Source: Tillandsia leiboldiana
Taxonomy: Eukaryota; Streptophyta; Magnoliopsida; Poales; Bromeliaceae
Assembly (NCBI GenBank): GCA_029204045.2
Contig: CM055077.1
Span: 2,005,393-2,069,392 of the forward strand
Length of the DNA stretch: 64,000 nt
Direction: 5' to 3'
The notes below the pieces were generated by a model that made no database searches, was not told the DNA's origin, and saw only the letters and a program-made list of their open reading frames with translations. Made by a program: the position numbers and the translations under genes. This document shows positions 52,301-64,000 of the stretch, one piece after another; position 1 is the first letter of the stretch, and every line of letters starts with the position of its first letter.

Positions 52301-52909
52301 TAATAACACTTTTGATTAGACTCTTTATAACTACGGAGCGAGAAAAGTGGCGTTGATCGGAGTGGGTCAGGTCGGGTGCAGCCCGAACGAGCTGGCTCAG
52401 CGGAGCCCGAACGGTGTGACCTGCATCGCGGAGATCAACAATGCGATCAAAATATTCAACCGGAAGCTGATCACAGTTATGAACGGGCTCAACACCTTAC
52501 CTGGAGCACATTTTACGTACATCAACGGATATGGAATTTTCCAAGACATTTTGGACGATCCTGCATCTTTTGGTGGGTAGTTTTTACGTTAATAATATTA
52601 GCAGAGATACTATATTTGCAGGGTTCTAGCTAGAGTTGTTGCAGTGGTGCTCATGAGCGAACTCTTTTTCTTTCAATAACAACAGGGCTAAGGGTCACAA
52701 ACAGAGGGTGCTGTGGAGTAGGAAGGAACAATGGCCAAGTTACATGCCTACCATACCAAACGCCCTGCGCCAACAGGGATGAATACCTCTTCTGGGATGC
52801 ATACCACCCTACCGAAGCCGGGAACGTCATCGTCGGCAGGCGATCTTACGAGGCGCAGTCGCCGTCCGATGCCCACCCGATGGATCTCCGCAGTCTAGCT
52901 CAAGTCTAA
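49329..52909 (+). CDS. GDSL esterase/lipase (SGNH hydrolase), five exons
   Basis: A secreted plant GDSL-type lipase/esterase. Exons are 49329-49590, 51478-51602, 51832-52077, 52320-52572 and 52686-52909. All have GT-AG borders and give 369 aa, the normal family length. Residues 1-31 are a signal peptide. Block I is FGDSLVDNGNN with nucleophile Ser44. Block III is GSND at 173-176 with Asn175. Block V is DAYHPT with Asp333 and His336. Other family landmarks are TGRFSNG, NFASAAAGIREETG, GARKVALIGVGQVGCSPNE and RGCCGVGRNNGQVTCLPYQT. All catalytic residues are present. Intron 1 is long (about 1.9 kb) and AT-rich. A TATATAA lies at 49249-49255, about 75 bp upstream. The natural substrate (cutin, suberin or another ester) cannot be told. 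Confidence 0.95.
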
Positions 52910-54582
52910 GTCATACATATAAGCCTCTCATTGTGGGAATATTTTTAATACCTCTCATATGCTAGCTTATTGCTTACTTTGGAAGTGACTCGTGTTTGTG
53001 TGTTTGTGTGCATCAGATTAAGTGTAAGTACGTGCGTTATTTGTTTCAGACCAACCCGAGGGTATCTATACAAATATATATAAATTTCTATTGTTTTATA
53101 GCTGACTTGAAGTATTTTTTTTTTTTCACTAAACGGATCCTTCATTTTTATTTTTTTTCATTCTCTGTCTCATCCTCTCCCCCCACTCCAACTCTCTTTA
53201 TTAAGGGTCTTTTTCTCTCCCCCTAACTCCCTCCAATACCACATTTAATTTAATTCTATTTTTTATCAAACGTTTTTTCTTAATATCTTTCTTATTTTCT
53301 CTTTCTCTCCCCCTAATTAACCTCCTCACACACGACATTTAATTTAATTCTATTTTTAATAAAACACTTTCTCTTCATATTTTTTTTATTTTTTCCTCTC
53401 TATCAAACCAACAGCAGACATCTCTTTCTTGCTCACCTTTGCTTCCACGCCAACTCCTTCATCTTTCGCTCCTCCCATAACAAGACTCTTTTCGAGATCA
53501 ACTACAACATCTAGAGCCCCTTCTTTGTTTGTTCTCACCTTATCCTCAACGATTCCAATTCCGATTCCGATCCTATCAATTCTAACAACAACAATTTCGA
53601 TTACAATCACAATTCGATCCTACCAATTCTAACAACAACAATTTCGATAACTATCACAAACCACTGCGTTCGATTTCGATCAATTTTAGTGAAAAAAAAG
53701 GTATATTTTAAGAATCTTATAAAATTTTCTTAAATTTTATGTGATTACAGAATTAGTGCGACGGCAAAAAATGATGACGGTCATTATTTTTTTCTTCTTA
53801 TCAATTTACAAATCAAGTAACATACTTATATCATTATATTATTAATTTTTATTATATTTTTTATATTATTAACCAATTAAATATAATTATTTTTTACTAT
53901 TCCTTTATATTTTTATTTACTTATTTAATTCTTAATATTTTACTACAACTTCTGCCGGCAGTCTACGGGCAGTATCACGCAGATTCCTAACCTACTCTTT
54001 ACTTATGTTAGCATCTGAACCATCATAAAATTAATATGCTAAATATAATGATGTATGGAGAATGGAGAGCCATTTTAATTTGCTTCATGTGCTTTGACCT
54101 CAGATATGTAGTTCCAGAATTTCCAGATATATGCCACTCTAATTCATGATCGTCATAATTGTGCTTTCACCATTCCTCCAACAGAAAAAGCAGTAAATAG
54201 CGACAAGGCTAATGGAGCAGATTCCGAATCACAATTCAACTTTATTTTGTTAGCAAATCACTCATAGTATGTGAAAAAAAAACATGAAATGACGCAGTTT
54301 TCAACGTTTCGTACACACCACAACACAATCGATATTTATTTCTCAATTTGGAAAAGATATCACATGATGCATATTGTATACATGGTGGAATAAGCAGAAT
54401 ATAAAGACTAGAACAACAGATTTTTGCAGGGTTTTTGTTCTACCAGTAGTTGCAGGGACCTGCATAAGTCCACCGACAAGCACCAAACATCAAGGTTTGA
54501 GAATAGATTATGCAAAATAATTGATGCTCCTCATTCGCTCTATTTGAATTTACTCTTCAGAGAAAGCAGATCATTGGAAACT
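52910..54582. other. Convergent region between GDSL and ILK genes
   Basis: Contains the 3' UTRs of both genes. About 53200-53400 has two similar CT-rich segments, each with ACATTTAATTTAATTCTATT. Around 53420-53660 is a pyrimidine-rich stretch with short ATTC/ATTTCGAT repeats. No gene is supported. Confidence 0.4.
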
Positions 54583-57500
54583 TCACAAATTTGAATTGGA
54601 TGAGCGTGAAGATCGGCTGTTACTGTTAGAACGATCTTTCTTCCACATGGCTTCTAGGTTCTGAAAGCATTTTAAGGGTCTCACCTGGTAGTTAGGAAGA
54701 ACAAATTGAAGGAAGGTTTGGTTAAACGTGCCAAATGTCATAAGAAGCACAATATTAATAACAGGAATAAAAGGTATGCGCGAACTAATCAATATACAAT
54801 AAACGAATTAACCCCAGAAAATGTGGTAAAACAAGGAATCATGTTGTTAACAATACCTTCCACCGCTTCTTGTGAGAAATATCACTTTGAATTATAGTCA
54901 AATGATCGATTATTGTTCTAAAAGGAGGTCTGTCCGAAGGATTCTCGCTCCAACATTGCTCGATTAACCTGCATAATGAGAGATTACACCGTGTCTTTCC
55001 AAAATGAATAATATGTATCACACGTAGGAATGGATGATTTGTAATAGAAGCAATGGATAAGAATTAAGCTTATAAACAAGGAGTTTAGCTACACATAAAT
55101 GCAAGAGCACCATTTGGTATAAATATGCCATTATAATTTACCAGTAACATTCCACCCAGCAACTTAAACTGATAAATCATCTTGACCTAGTTGATAGTAT
55201 AGGAGGCCAGCTGAACTGGATGGACCATACAGCCAGTAAAAGACCTACGGAACGGATCATTGAAGTCGTTGGAAAACTTACTCTTTTAATCCATGCAAAT
55301 AATGCTTCAGAGGAGCTCTAAAAAGAGGCCTTTCTTTAGCAGCATATGCTTTTGGCACTTCAGTATCCTTTATATTGGCAAACGGAGGGCATCCTTCAAT
55401 CATCTAGAGATCATAAATAGACCAAAAAGGAAAAAATATTAGTAAAAAGGTCTTTTTACCACTCTTCCACCATAAAAGCCATGTGAAGATGAAAATCTGC
55501 AAGATATTAAGAACATTACAGTGGACCTATTCTGAGAAGCAACAATAGAGTTAGAAATAATGGGGAAGGACAAAGAGAAGTTTAAGACACTAATTAATCT
55601 CTTAAAAAACAAGACTAGTTTAATAATAGGTTTCATGTTTTAGGCATAGCAGTGAGGGAAATAATATTAACATTTAGAATGGAAAGAATTCAACTACTCT
55701 AGCAAATAAACTTCACAGAGCGTGGAAATTATCCCTCTTGTAGGGCCTTAACTTTTCCAGCAAAGATCCCTACAGGAGGATCCAGGAGGGATCCTGGATC
55801 CTCCTGTAGGAACCAACAATACAATGTGGTTAATCTAATATGACTGAGATCTATATCAGTATGAATAGCTTTAGGATGTTTTACCTCTTGCAGAATCAAA
55901 GCGAAAGAAAAGACATCCACTTTTGTATCGTACTCTTCATTACGGAATACTTCTGGAGCCACATACCTGCCTGATAGTATTTTTATCAATTTATTGTCAA
56001 GAAAGATATAACTATAAATATGAAAACGAAAACAATGAGACAGCATCCAGCTTCAAAATTAGACTTTCGAGAAAACCTTCCCTCTTCTTTAGGTGACAGG
56101 TGACGGTAATAAAACAAAACTATTGAGACTTAACACATGGCAACACGTAGAAAACAGAGGTTGGTTTAGCACAGAAAAAAGTAGAACCATTGTGCGTTCA
56201 TGCAAATACTAAAACACTACTACATCATTAACAAAAGTTTTAACTTCCAATTAAAATAATGCAATCCTACTATCAAAGAAAATTTATGTATACTTACAGG
56301 CAGCATCTTGACATTCCAATGGCCTATATTCTTTAACTTTTTTCCTCCGTTTCAGCATCTTGCTAACACCAAAGTCAGCAACTTTCAGATGCCCAGAATC
56401 ATCTCGTAATATATTTCTGTTAACTTGCAATAGGTAAAGTTAAACAATATTCAACAATTCAGACTATCCAGGACACTCATAAGGCAAACTATAGATCTAT
56501 TTCAATCGATGCACCAAGAGAAGAGAAAAAATAGCAGGATCAAGTGTAGTCACTCACGAAGGTTCAAGGTCGCGGTGGATGATGGCTTCCGGTTTATGCT
56601 CATGCAAGTAATTCATTCCCCTGGAATAATTTGAAATAAAATTAAGTTCCAAGGAAAACAGTTAGTTATACAAACAGAAGAGGCGTTCAAACATAAAATT
56701 AGCAAAGAGATATTGTCAAGAAGCAGGAAGTAGAGATATTGATTATTGACAGTATTAGGTAAAAAGACCTTGCAATATCAAGGGCAAATTTAACTGCCAA
56801 TGCTGGCTTTAATGCACCCTTCTGTCTCAAGAATTCACAAAGATCGCCCTGCATGGCAGAATGAATTATATGCAAATTGCACATTGTATAAGCAATATGT
56901 ACAATACATAAATATATATAAGTAAAGCTAAAATACTTCTAGAAGTAAACGGAGGCGTTTACTTCAGCATTGTTTCTGGTGAATGTGTATTTGAATTGAC
57001 GACTGGCACTGTTAACCATAGTCTACACTATTTGAACATTGCAAGACTCGAATTTTGCAAAATTTGGACCCTACGAAGTTCAAATAGCCTAGATAAAGTT
57101 TAGTGGCGCCAATCATCAATTTGAATGCTCCAACGCCGGAAATGACGCAGAAGTAAACGCACCCATTCAATTCTAGAAGTAATCTAGCTTTGCTCTATAT
57201 ATATCATCATAAAAATGTCTTAAAAGTGAGTTCAACTGCATCTCAAAGTTAGAGCAACCATTGTTGAATGGTTAAACAAGCACAAGTTTATATTCCAATA
57301 GTTGAAACTTCAAAGGGCGGTCAACCAAGTTTACAAAGATGATCAATGTGATGTCAAAAACAAAACTGAAAGAAAAAGTATAGAAAAAGTTAACCTGAGG
57401 CTATACAATCAGGAAAATACTGAAGCAGCAGAATATTTAACAGTTACAAGAGAAGAGAAGGGGCAGTTCCTCCATAAGGTGACTAACAAGTTGCTTAAGT

Positions 57501-60115
57501 GTACAATTTCCAAAATTCTGTCTGGATGAATTCAAAAATAGCAAAAAACATTGTACGAAGGTGGGAAACTAGTGAAAAATGTTGTAAGAAGGTGGAAGCC
57601 AAGGATGGCAGGTAAATCAAGCTTAAAATATTTTGAAATTGGCAGAAAAAAACACAACAGCAGACTCAATATATTACGAAGAACAGTTAATTTTGGAAAA
57701 GCAATAACAACCTTACGCAAATACTCTGTGACAATCATCATTGGACTACTTTGAGTAACAGCACCTAGAAATTGGACAACATTTGGATGCCGTATTAATT
57801 GAAGCAAGGCAAGTTCATCCCTAAATGCCCTTCTGTAACATACAGAAAAACGTTTAAAATGTAAGCTAAAAGATGGCTAAGAATAAAAGTTACAAAGAGT
57901 TGCAGCACACAGACATATATAGAAACTAAATGAGGAATCCTCTATATCAATGGGGACAAACCCACACTTTATCTTCATCTGTAATTAGATCTTCATCAAG
58001 TTGTTTCACAGCAACTTGAATTCCACGCCATGTTGCTATTCGAAATGTACCCTGAAGAAAGAAGATTCTGTCAAACACACGATAAGAAAATACAACAACT
58101 TTACACACTAAATTAAATTAGAGTGGAATGTAAACGCAGGGTTTCGGCAATATAATAGATAGGGGAGTCGCTAACAATTTTTTTCAAAATAAAAAAAATT
58201 GAGAGATATATACAGAAACAGAGAAATTACCAGGAACAATAAACATGTTTATGCAAATAAAAGAGAAGATTATCAGGATGTATGAGGCACTTTAAACTTA
58301 ATATTAGCAGACAGATATCTAAGTTTAATTTTGCCTGCTATTAGAGATTGAAACTTATGACAACTGTGTGAAAAGCAGTTAGAGATACTACATATAGTAT
58401 TTCGGTCTATGTTACGTGATTTGACAAAAAAAAAGAAAAATAGTTAGAAATGAAGCAACAATATAATAAAGAGTTATAGTGATAGAAGTAAAAAAAAAAA
58501 AAGATTAAAGCATGAAAAAAACAGTTGTTGTGGGATTATACTGCTTACTATTAGCAGAATGGTTTGACCACTTAATCAAGTAACAGAAGAAAAAAAGATA
58601 CTATGAAAGAGAATCTCGAACAGGACTAGTTGTCAGCTGAAAGAAAATATTTTTCGGAAGGAAAAATGTGAGTACCTTTGTTATATGGATGCTGTTACTA
58701 AAATCAAGTTCCTTTGGGTCTATCTCGTATTCTGGAACTTCGCGGGCATTAGCAACATGCATTGGAGCTATCTTCATTAGAGAGCAAATTGAGAACAGTC
58801 AAAACTGCGACAAGCCACTTGAAGAAAGAAAAAATGGCCAAATTTTCTATACCTTAAGCTTAGCACCATGCTTTTCCAAAAGCTTGATCACATCATGGTT
58901 CTTGTAATGTATTGCATCTGCTAATGGCTATTTATAAACAACAGTAAGAAATAAGTCTAAACCTTACCAATAAGATCCCTTTATCATAGAAGGATAAAAT
59001 GCAAATTCATGATTTCACTTCCGGTGCTCAATATAATACACCTTCTAAGCTACACTTTGCAGACTGCATATAGCTTAATAATTTACAGATCTCACAGAGA
59101 TTATGGCAACAAGAGATTGCACTACTCCCTTTGATAAGAAGATTGGGTTTCGAGAATGCCAGAAGGCAAAGCATCCTCCATGACATTCTTTGCGCTAATC
59201 TTTTATCCCTTCAGCCTGTTTCTTTTCTTTTCTCAAGTTTGTGCAAAGCGTTGAAATTCGAAAGTCTATAACATAAACTTGCTAGCAAAAATTTTAACTC
59301 CATAACATAAACTTGCTAGTGAAAATTTTAACTTCTAGTTATGCCGTTCTTATACTAGCCAAAATTTATTTCGCAAAGGTGGCATCTTGTTAATTTTATA
59401 CAATTTCTGTGGATATGCAAAGGTATTTGTGCACCTTTATAAATGAATTCTAACATTAAACTAGAAAGGGTGCGCCAATTCAATGAAGTGACCACACTTT
59501 TATTGCCCTGCATGATTCGACTACACTAAATTGATTATTTTCATACACTAATTTTTAATAAACACATCAAACATCAAACACATTCTTCACCAATTGAATA
59601 TTATATTCAACTGTAAGCTAAAAGACCCTCCTTTCCACTAATTGTAATATTTAGAACCAATAATTACTAAAAGGCATTATTTTCACTCCTAAAATCAACT
59701 CGAAACCATGACCAAAATTTTAGCCGCAACTAATAAACCCTAAGAATCAAAGCAAAAGGTGCTCATCGAAACCCACCGTGCTTCCCCACCGATCTTCGGG
59801 ATCGACCTGCGCCCCCCTCTCGAGCATCAGCTCGGCCACGTCCGCGAAGCCCTGGCACGCGGCGACGTGCAGCGCGGTGCGCCCGTCGATGTCCCTGAAG
59901 TTGACATCGATGCCGGAGTCGAGGAGCTCGCGGATCCCGTCCATGTCGCCCTCGTTCGCGAGGTACATGAGGCGGATCTCCGCCCCGATCTCCGCGAGGG
60001 CGGCGCCGCCATTGGAGTCCTCGGAGCGCAGGCGCTCTAGCTCGCCGCCGCCGCTGTCAGGCGCCAGCGACGACTGCTTCCCCAGCGTGAAGCGCCCCGT
60101 TGACTTCGACTCCAT
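54583..60115 (-). CDS. ILK-type ankyrin-repeat protein kinase (Raf-like MAPKKK), twelve exons
   Basis: A cytosolic or membrane-associated kinase. Exons (minus) are 60115-59777, 58927-58853, 58771-58676, 58051-57966, 57832-57712, 56848-56769, 56620-56558, 56416-56298, 55970-55885, 55403-55282, 54968-54857 and 54684-54583. Phases join to 466 aa. Residues about 45-138 are ankyrin repeats (DGRTALHVAACQGFADVAEL; PLADAIHYKNHDVIKLLEKH). The kinase domain runs about 160-435. Its Gly-loop is GTFRIATWRG without the usual GxGxxG. VAVK gives Lys186, HRDLEPSN gives Asp283 with Glu285 where most kinases have Lys, DFG is 301-303, and VAPEVF gives 330-335. FSFALILQEMIEG and CWSENPSDRPPF are subdomains IX-XI. 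The Ser/Asn-rich tail ends SRSSRSSNSNL. It matches plant integrin-linked-kinase-like proteins. Lys, HRD and DFG are kept, but activity with the altered Gly-loop is uncertain. Confidence 0.94.
55769..55810. repeat. Perfect 19-bp hairpin in ILK intron 9
   Basis: CCTACAGGAGGATCCAGGA at 55769-55787 and its exact reverse complement at 55792-55810 are separated by GGGA. The arms are GC-rich within an AT-rich intron. It may be a footprint of a small inverted-repeat element or a stable intronic RNA hairpin. Confidence 0.85.
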
Positions 60116-60300
60116 TAACGCAAGCTCCGGAGATCGCGATCGCGATTTTGGATTGGGGAATCGAAAAGAGAGAGAGAGAGAGAGAGAAGCAAAAACCCTA
60201 GTAGGAGGAGAGAGACAGGGATTGAGGATCCGCTACAACCTCGGAGGATACGATAATTAAATTCGTTTACGTGACAAGTTTTTATTGGTTATAATATCAA
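60116..60300 (-). promoter_or_regulatory. Leader and proximal promoter of the ILK-type gene
   Basis: Minus-strand leader region with a (CT)n tract (plus-strand GA, 60166-60187) and AGGGTTTTTG (plus CAAAAACCCT at about 60190-60199), a telo-box-like sequence. There is no clear TATA box. GC content is higher than the flank. Confidence 0.4.
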
Positions 60301-63300
60301 AGTAACCAATGGAATCACGCCGCGTAATCCAGTTGTAGCAAATGTCGATAGTTTCGGTCGATTCAAGTATAGAAGCGAGTTAAAAAAGGTTGCGGCGTAA
60401 TTTAGAAGCTTCGATAGAAGTAAAAAATAAAAAAAATAAAAAAACAGAGGCCCCTTCTTTTAGGCTGAGTTGGACGATTAAAAAAAAAAACATATATTTT
60501 ATTTTTTCCTTTTATATTTTTTAAAAAAATTATTTTTAATATTTTATTCTCACTTTTTATTTTTATTTTTACATTTATTATTATTATTTTGGGAATATGG
60601 CTGGAGTTATAAGTAGTAAAAAAAAAATTTGGTGCGTCCACCGAGAAAAGAAAAAACTTAAGTAAGAAACATTTTAATGTTTTTTTGTTTAACTTATTTT
60701 TTCTAAATCTGCAGTTTAATATCATAATATAGAGACATAAGTTAAAAACTTTTAAATTAAAAAAAAAAAAATTAAAAATGTATAGCGAATTATATATACG
60801 ATTTACGTACTATACTTTCTCAATAAAATTATGTGGAAGAGATTTTTTTTTTCTAATAAATGTACGTATAAACACCTTTTGAAGTTTAAAATTTTATCTG
60901 AAGGATTTTTTGAATTTATAATTTTGATAGTTAAATCTTTTAAATTTCATTAAATGATTTAGTTAATTTTTTTCTTGGAGCATGATAAGTACATAAGATG
61001 CATGATCTTTTAAAAGTGTTGAAACATTAAAAAAAAATTATTCTACATCTATTCTCATGTATAGAAATAAAGTATTAAGATTGAAGAATAAAATAAACTT
61101 ATCTTTAGATTTTATTACGTGCACTATCTAAGCATTATAATAGATGTATTTTAAAATTTTATAAGATTACATCTACAATACAGTTGTAATTATATACAAT
61201 TAAATAATTTTAGATATATTATTTATATTCTAATATTTTCTATTTTATTTTATTTTTTTTAGAGAAAGATAGTATACTAGCCACTTCGTTTTATTTTTAA
61301 AATAAATTTAGCTGAAAATATGAATCAACTAGATTTCGAATTCGAATATCAACCATTAAGTCCTTTGCCACTTGCACTAGGAACGGTTGATTATATGCAT
61401 GAGTTACGTACATCATCTTGTACAATCAAATATTATTACTTATAACAAATTAAGTAGCATATATTTTAATAATAAAAAAATAAAAAAATAATTTTATATT
61501 GTGTGATAATAATTAATCAGGGGAAGGTAAGCCAATAAAAGGATTATCTTGAATGCTAAAATAAGAGTAAGTAACACAAACATGTAGACATGCATAGATT
61601 TATGAATCTCATAAGGCATGTAGTGCAGCTTTGTAAGTTTCTAATTTTAATTTATTTTGTTGCCAAGTTTAAATTTGTGGGATTATTTCATATTTGCGAC
61701 ATTATTTTTCTTATCAGTTTGTTTGATTGTCCAAATAAGATAAGTTAGTCGGTATTTATATAGATTAGAAAAGAAAAATAATAATAATAATAATTATGTG
61801 AGTTTATGTATTAATTAGAAGAGAAAAAAAAATTTCTCTCTTCCCCACTTCTCAAATAATTTAAAATATTTATTAATTTAAATTGTTATTATTAATTGTT
61901 ATTATTTAATTTAACTATATAATTAATATTATTAAATATATGATAAAATTATACACTCAAAAATAAAATTTGACATTAATAAAAATAAATATATTACAAA
62001 ATAATATAATTGTACACTAGATATTATTAAATATAATAATATTATTAATATTATTACACATTCGATATGATTAAACACTTAATATGACTATACACTAAAT
62101 ATAATATTGACATGACTACAAATAATATAACTATATATACTTAACATAATTAATTATCCAATATGACTACACATTAGAGCTAACATTTGACATAATTAGA
62201 AAATTAATATGACCAATAAAAAATAATATAATTATAAATTATATAAAAATAAAAATGATATAACTATACAGTATATATAGGATGCTTGGAAAGTGAGGGA
62301 GGAAAAAAAAAAAAAAATTGTCTCTCCTAATTAATGCATAAACTCATTCAAATATTTTTTTTCTGACACCGCGGAGGGGAAAAGAGAGAAAAGGAAAAGT
62401 ACTAATGAATTAATTTTAGATAAAAATTAGGGACTTAAGTTTTTCGCCCAGCAAAAGCTCCTGCAGTGCCCTCCTTTTTGCTCGAAGAAGGCAAGTCTTG
62501 CTCTTCGTTTGGTAACTCAGACCTTTGCGTCCTATGACTAAGTACAAAAACAGATAAAAGAGAAAAAAATAGAGATTTCACAGAAAAATTAAGTACTCCC
62601 TTATTTAGAAAATAACAACTATAATATACAACTCTCTCTTGTTACTTTGACCTTAACCAATTTCACTATTTATAGGCTCATATACATAACTCGCCCACTA
62701 AACCTACACTTAAGACACACACGAATGTCTAAATTAAATACTCACTAAGCCCATTATAATTTTGTAGGTTATTCATGATTCTTGATATTTCTTGTCATTG
62801 ATGTCATTAATGAATGAAAAATTAAAAATTTGATAGTGAAAAAATAAAAACTCATATAAGTGAGGGTGAAGAAATTCTTACTATGTGACTAAAATTATTA
62901 AAAATTTATATTAATAAAAGGGAAAAAAATTGAACAGAAGCGCGTGTCTAAGTCCAGTGCCTAAGTACATGGACGAAGATTCGAATCATTGAATGATGAT
63001 GATGTAAAATGGGCCAACTTGGGTTCGGATCGTGTGGGTTGCGAATCGGGTAAATAATTAAAGGGAGGTCGTGTCGAAACCGGGATGGCCGGACAACCCA
63101 ACGTACGTAATTGGTTCCCTCTTACTTGTTTCTCTCATAAATCAACCACCTATTTAATTATATAAAAATAATAAAATATAAAATAACATCACCCATTAAC
63201 CATTTTGACTCTTTTCTCCATGTTTCTCTATACATGCCATCCCAGGGTGCATGGCATGTATGTTTGGTTTGTATACTTTCTCGTTGGAATCATGGTAAGT

Positions 63301-63341
63301 TCAATGATTCCGTAATATACGGAAGAGGAGAGGAGAAACTT
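60301..63341. other. AT-rich intergenic region
   Basis: No gene is supported. A LINE/SINE-like tail lies at 61252-61330. About 61850-62290 is very AT-rich, with repeated TAATATGACTA and ACACTAAATATAAT-like words. At 62440-62530 is a GC-balanced stretch without a recognisable frame. Confidence 0.45.
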
Positions 63342-63500
63342 TTATCTGCACCACCAGATACATCCGTATACTGCACCGTAATTTTTTAAAAAATTAAATA
63401 ATTGATTTGGGTTCAAGTGTACGGTGAAATGGAAAGCTAATACTAAAAGGTGGTGATTGTGAAATTTACGGTGCACTGGGTGCATACCATAATTTCCGAA
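63342..63500. repeat. Inverted-repeat element (possible MITE)
   Basis: TGCACCACCAGATAC and ACTGCACCGTAATTT on the left are partly complementary to AAATTTACGGTGCACTGGGT on the right. An open frame here (63342-63578, minus, 78 aa) is explained by the repeat and shows no domain. Confidence 0.4.
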
Positions 63501-63690
63501 AAGACAGTTGTGTGCTACATGCAGCATGGCTTTAAGAAAGTTTGTGAATGTGACATCGCCCGTGAAAGATGAAGCCACTGTGATAGAGAAAAAACCATCT
63601 TTAATTACTGTAATATTTGTAATTGTACCGATCTTAAATTAATTTTATTGTGCTATATAAGATAAGAAAGAGTGCATGTCTAATTATAGT

Positions 63691-63917
63691 AGAGCTTATA
63701 TAATTTTAAAAGTATAAGTCTAATTATACTTGTAAATTTTTTACCATTAAATTTGTATTGAAATTTGTACTATTGTAAAGTCAACTTAAAAGAAAAAAAA
63801 AGAAAGTGCAAAAATATATATCTCAATACAAATTTAATAGTAAAAAATTCACAAGTATAGTTGGACTTGTGTTTTTTAAAATATATAAACTATAATATAT
63901 ATATATATATATATATA
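63691..63917. mobile_element. Foldback MITE next to a (TA)n tract
   Basis: The fullest relative of the 30121 element. TTACCATTAAATTTGTATTG on the left and CAATACAAATTTAATAGTAA on the right form the stem, with a purine-rich loop. A (TA)n tract at about 63895-63917 directly follows. It is adjacent to the repeat that starts GAGCTGGAATGCTAT. Confidence 0.65.
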
Positions 63918-63923
63918 AAAGTT

Positions 63924-64000
63924 GAGCTGGAATGCTATCAATAGTATGCAACCCTTATCACTCATTTGTTTTAGATGATGGAGCTTCCAAAACAACGATC
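63924..64000 (+). repeat. Partial dispersed repeat at window end
   Basis: GAGCTGGAATGCTATCAATA through ATGATGGAGCTTCCAAAACA matches the interrupted repeat at 28491-28521 plus 29013-29060. It runs off the window edge. Confidence 0.6.

Noticed and set aside
63342..63578. 78-aa minus-strand frame
   Set aside because: Lies in a self-complementary repeat and has no recognisable protein features.

Overview
This is a nuclear genomic window from a flowering plant. Protein genes are split by GT-AG introns, intergenic DNA is AT-rich with long (TA)n and (GA)n microsatellites, and plant transposon families are abundant. A MADS32-type MIKC gene, a class best known from grasses (OsMADS32) and other monocots, suggests a monocot. 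The species cannot be named from sequence alone. There is no bacterial, organellar or viral genome, and no CRISPR array.

I support eleven gene-level features. In order they are: a complete six-exon MADS32-like MADS-box gene (minus, 1200-3512); an early-nodulin-like phytocyanin/arabinogalactan protein (minus, 10360-11254); a PROTODERMAL FACTOR 1-like epidermal proline-rich protein (plus, 16962-18257) with two upstream L1-box motifs; a single-exon membrane-anchored alpha/beta-hydrolase-like protein (minus, 19962-20987); a trifunctional UDP-rhamnose synthase RHM (plus, 23922-26322) with a probable intron in its 5' leader; three same-strand S40/DUF584 senescence-regulator paralogues (minus, 31330-31704, 36090-36635 and 40198-40611), the middle one degenerate at its C-terminus; a 5'-truncated LINE (minus, about 47168-48890); a five-exon GDSL esterase/lipase (plus, 49329-52909); and a twelve-exon ankyrin-repeat, ILK-type Raf-like kinase (minus, 54583-60115). 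Exon phases were followed by hand, and all multi-exon models close in frame without internal stops.

Between the genes lies a dense record of small mobile elements. A complete 576-bp Cassandra-type TRIM retrotransposon sits in the RHM leader intron, with 5S-rRNA-like sequence in its LTRs, a tRNA-iMet primer-binding site and a TTTAA target duplication. Four 172-bp copies of a Mutator-like MITE each have a perfect 9-bp target duplication. There are three CACTA-type MITEs, a hAT-type MITE nested in another repeat, and foldback elements sitting in or against (TA)n tracts. A Helitron-like 3' terminus lies downstream of a telomere-repeat-bearing, gene-like segment.

The genes do not form one pathway. 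Common themes are cell wall and surface (RHM rhamnose supply, PDF1, the phytocyanin/AGP, the GDSL enzyme) and development or senescence (MADS32, S40, ILK). The S40 trio is the only evident local gene family expansion.
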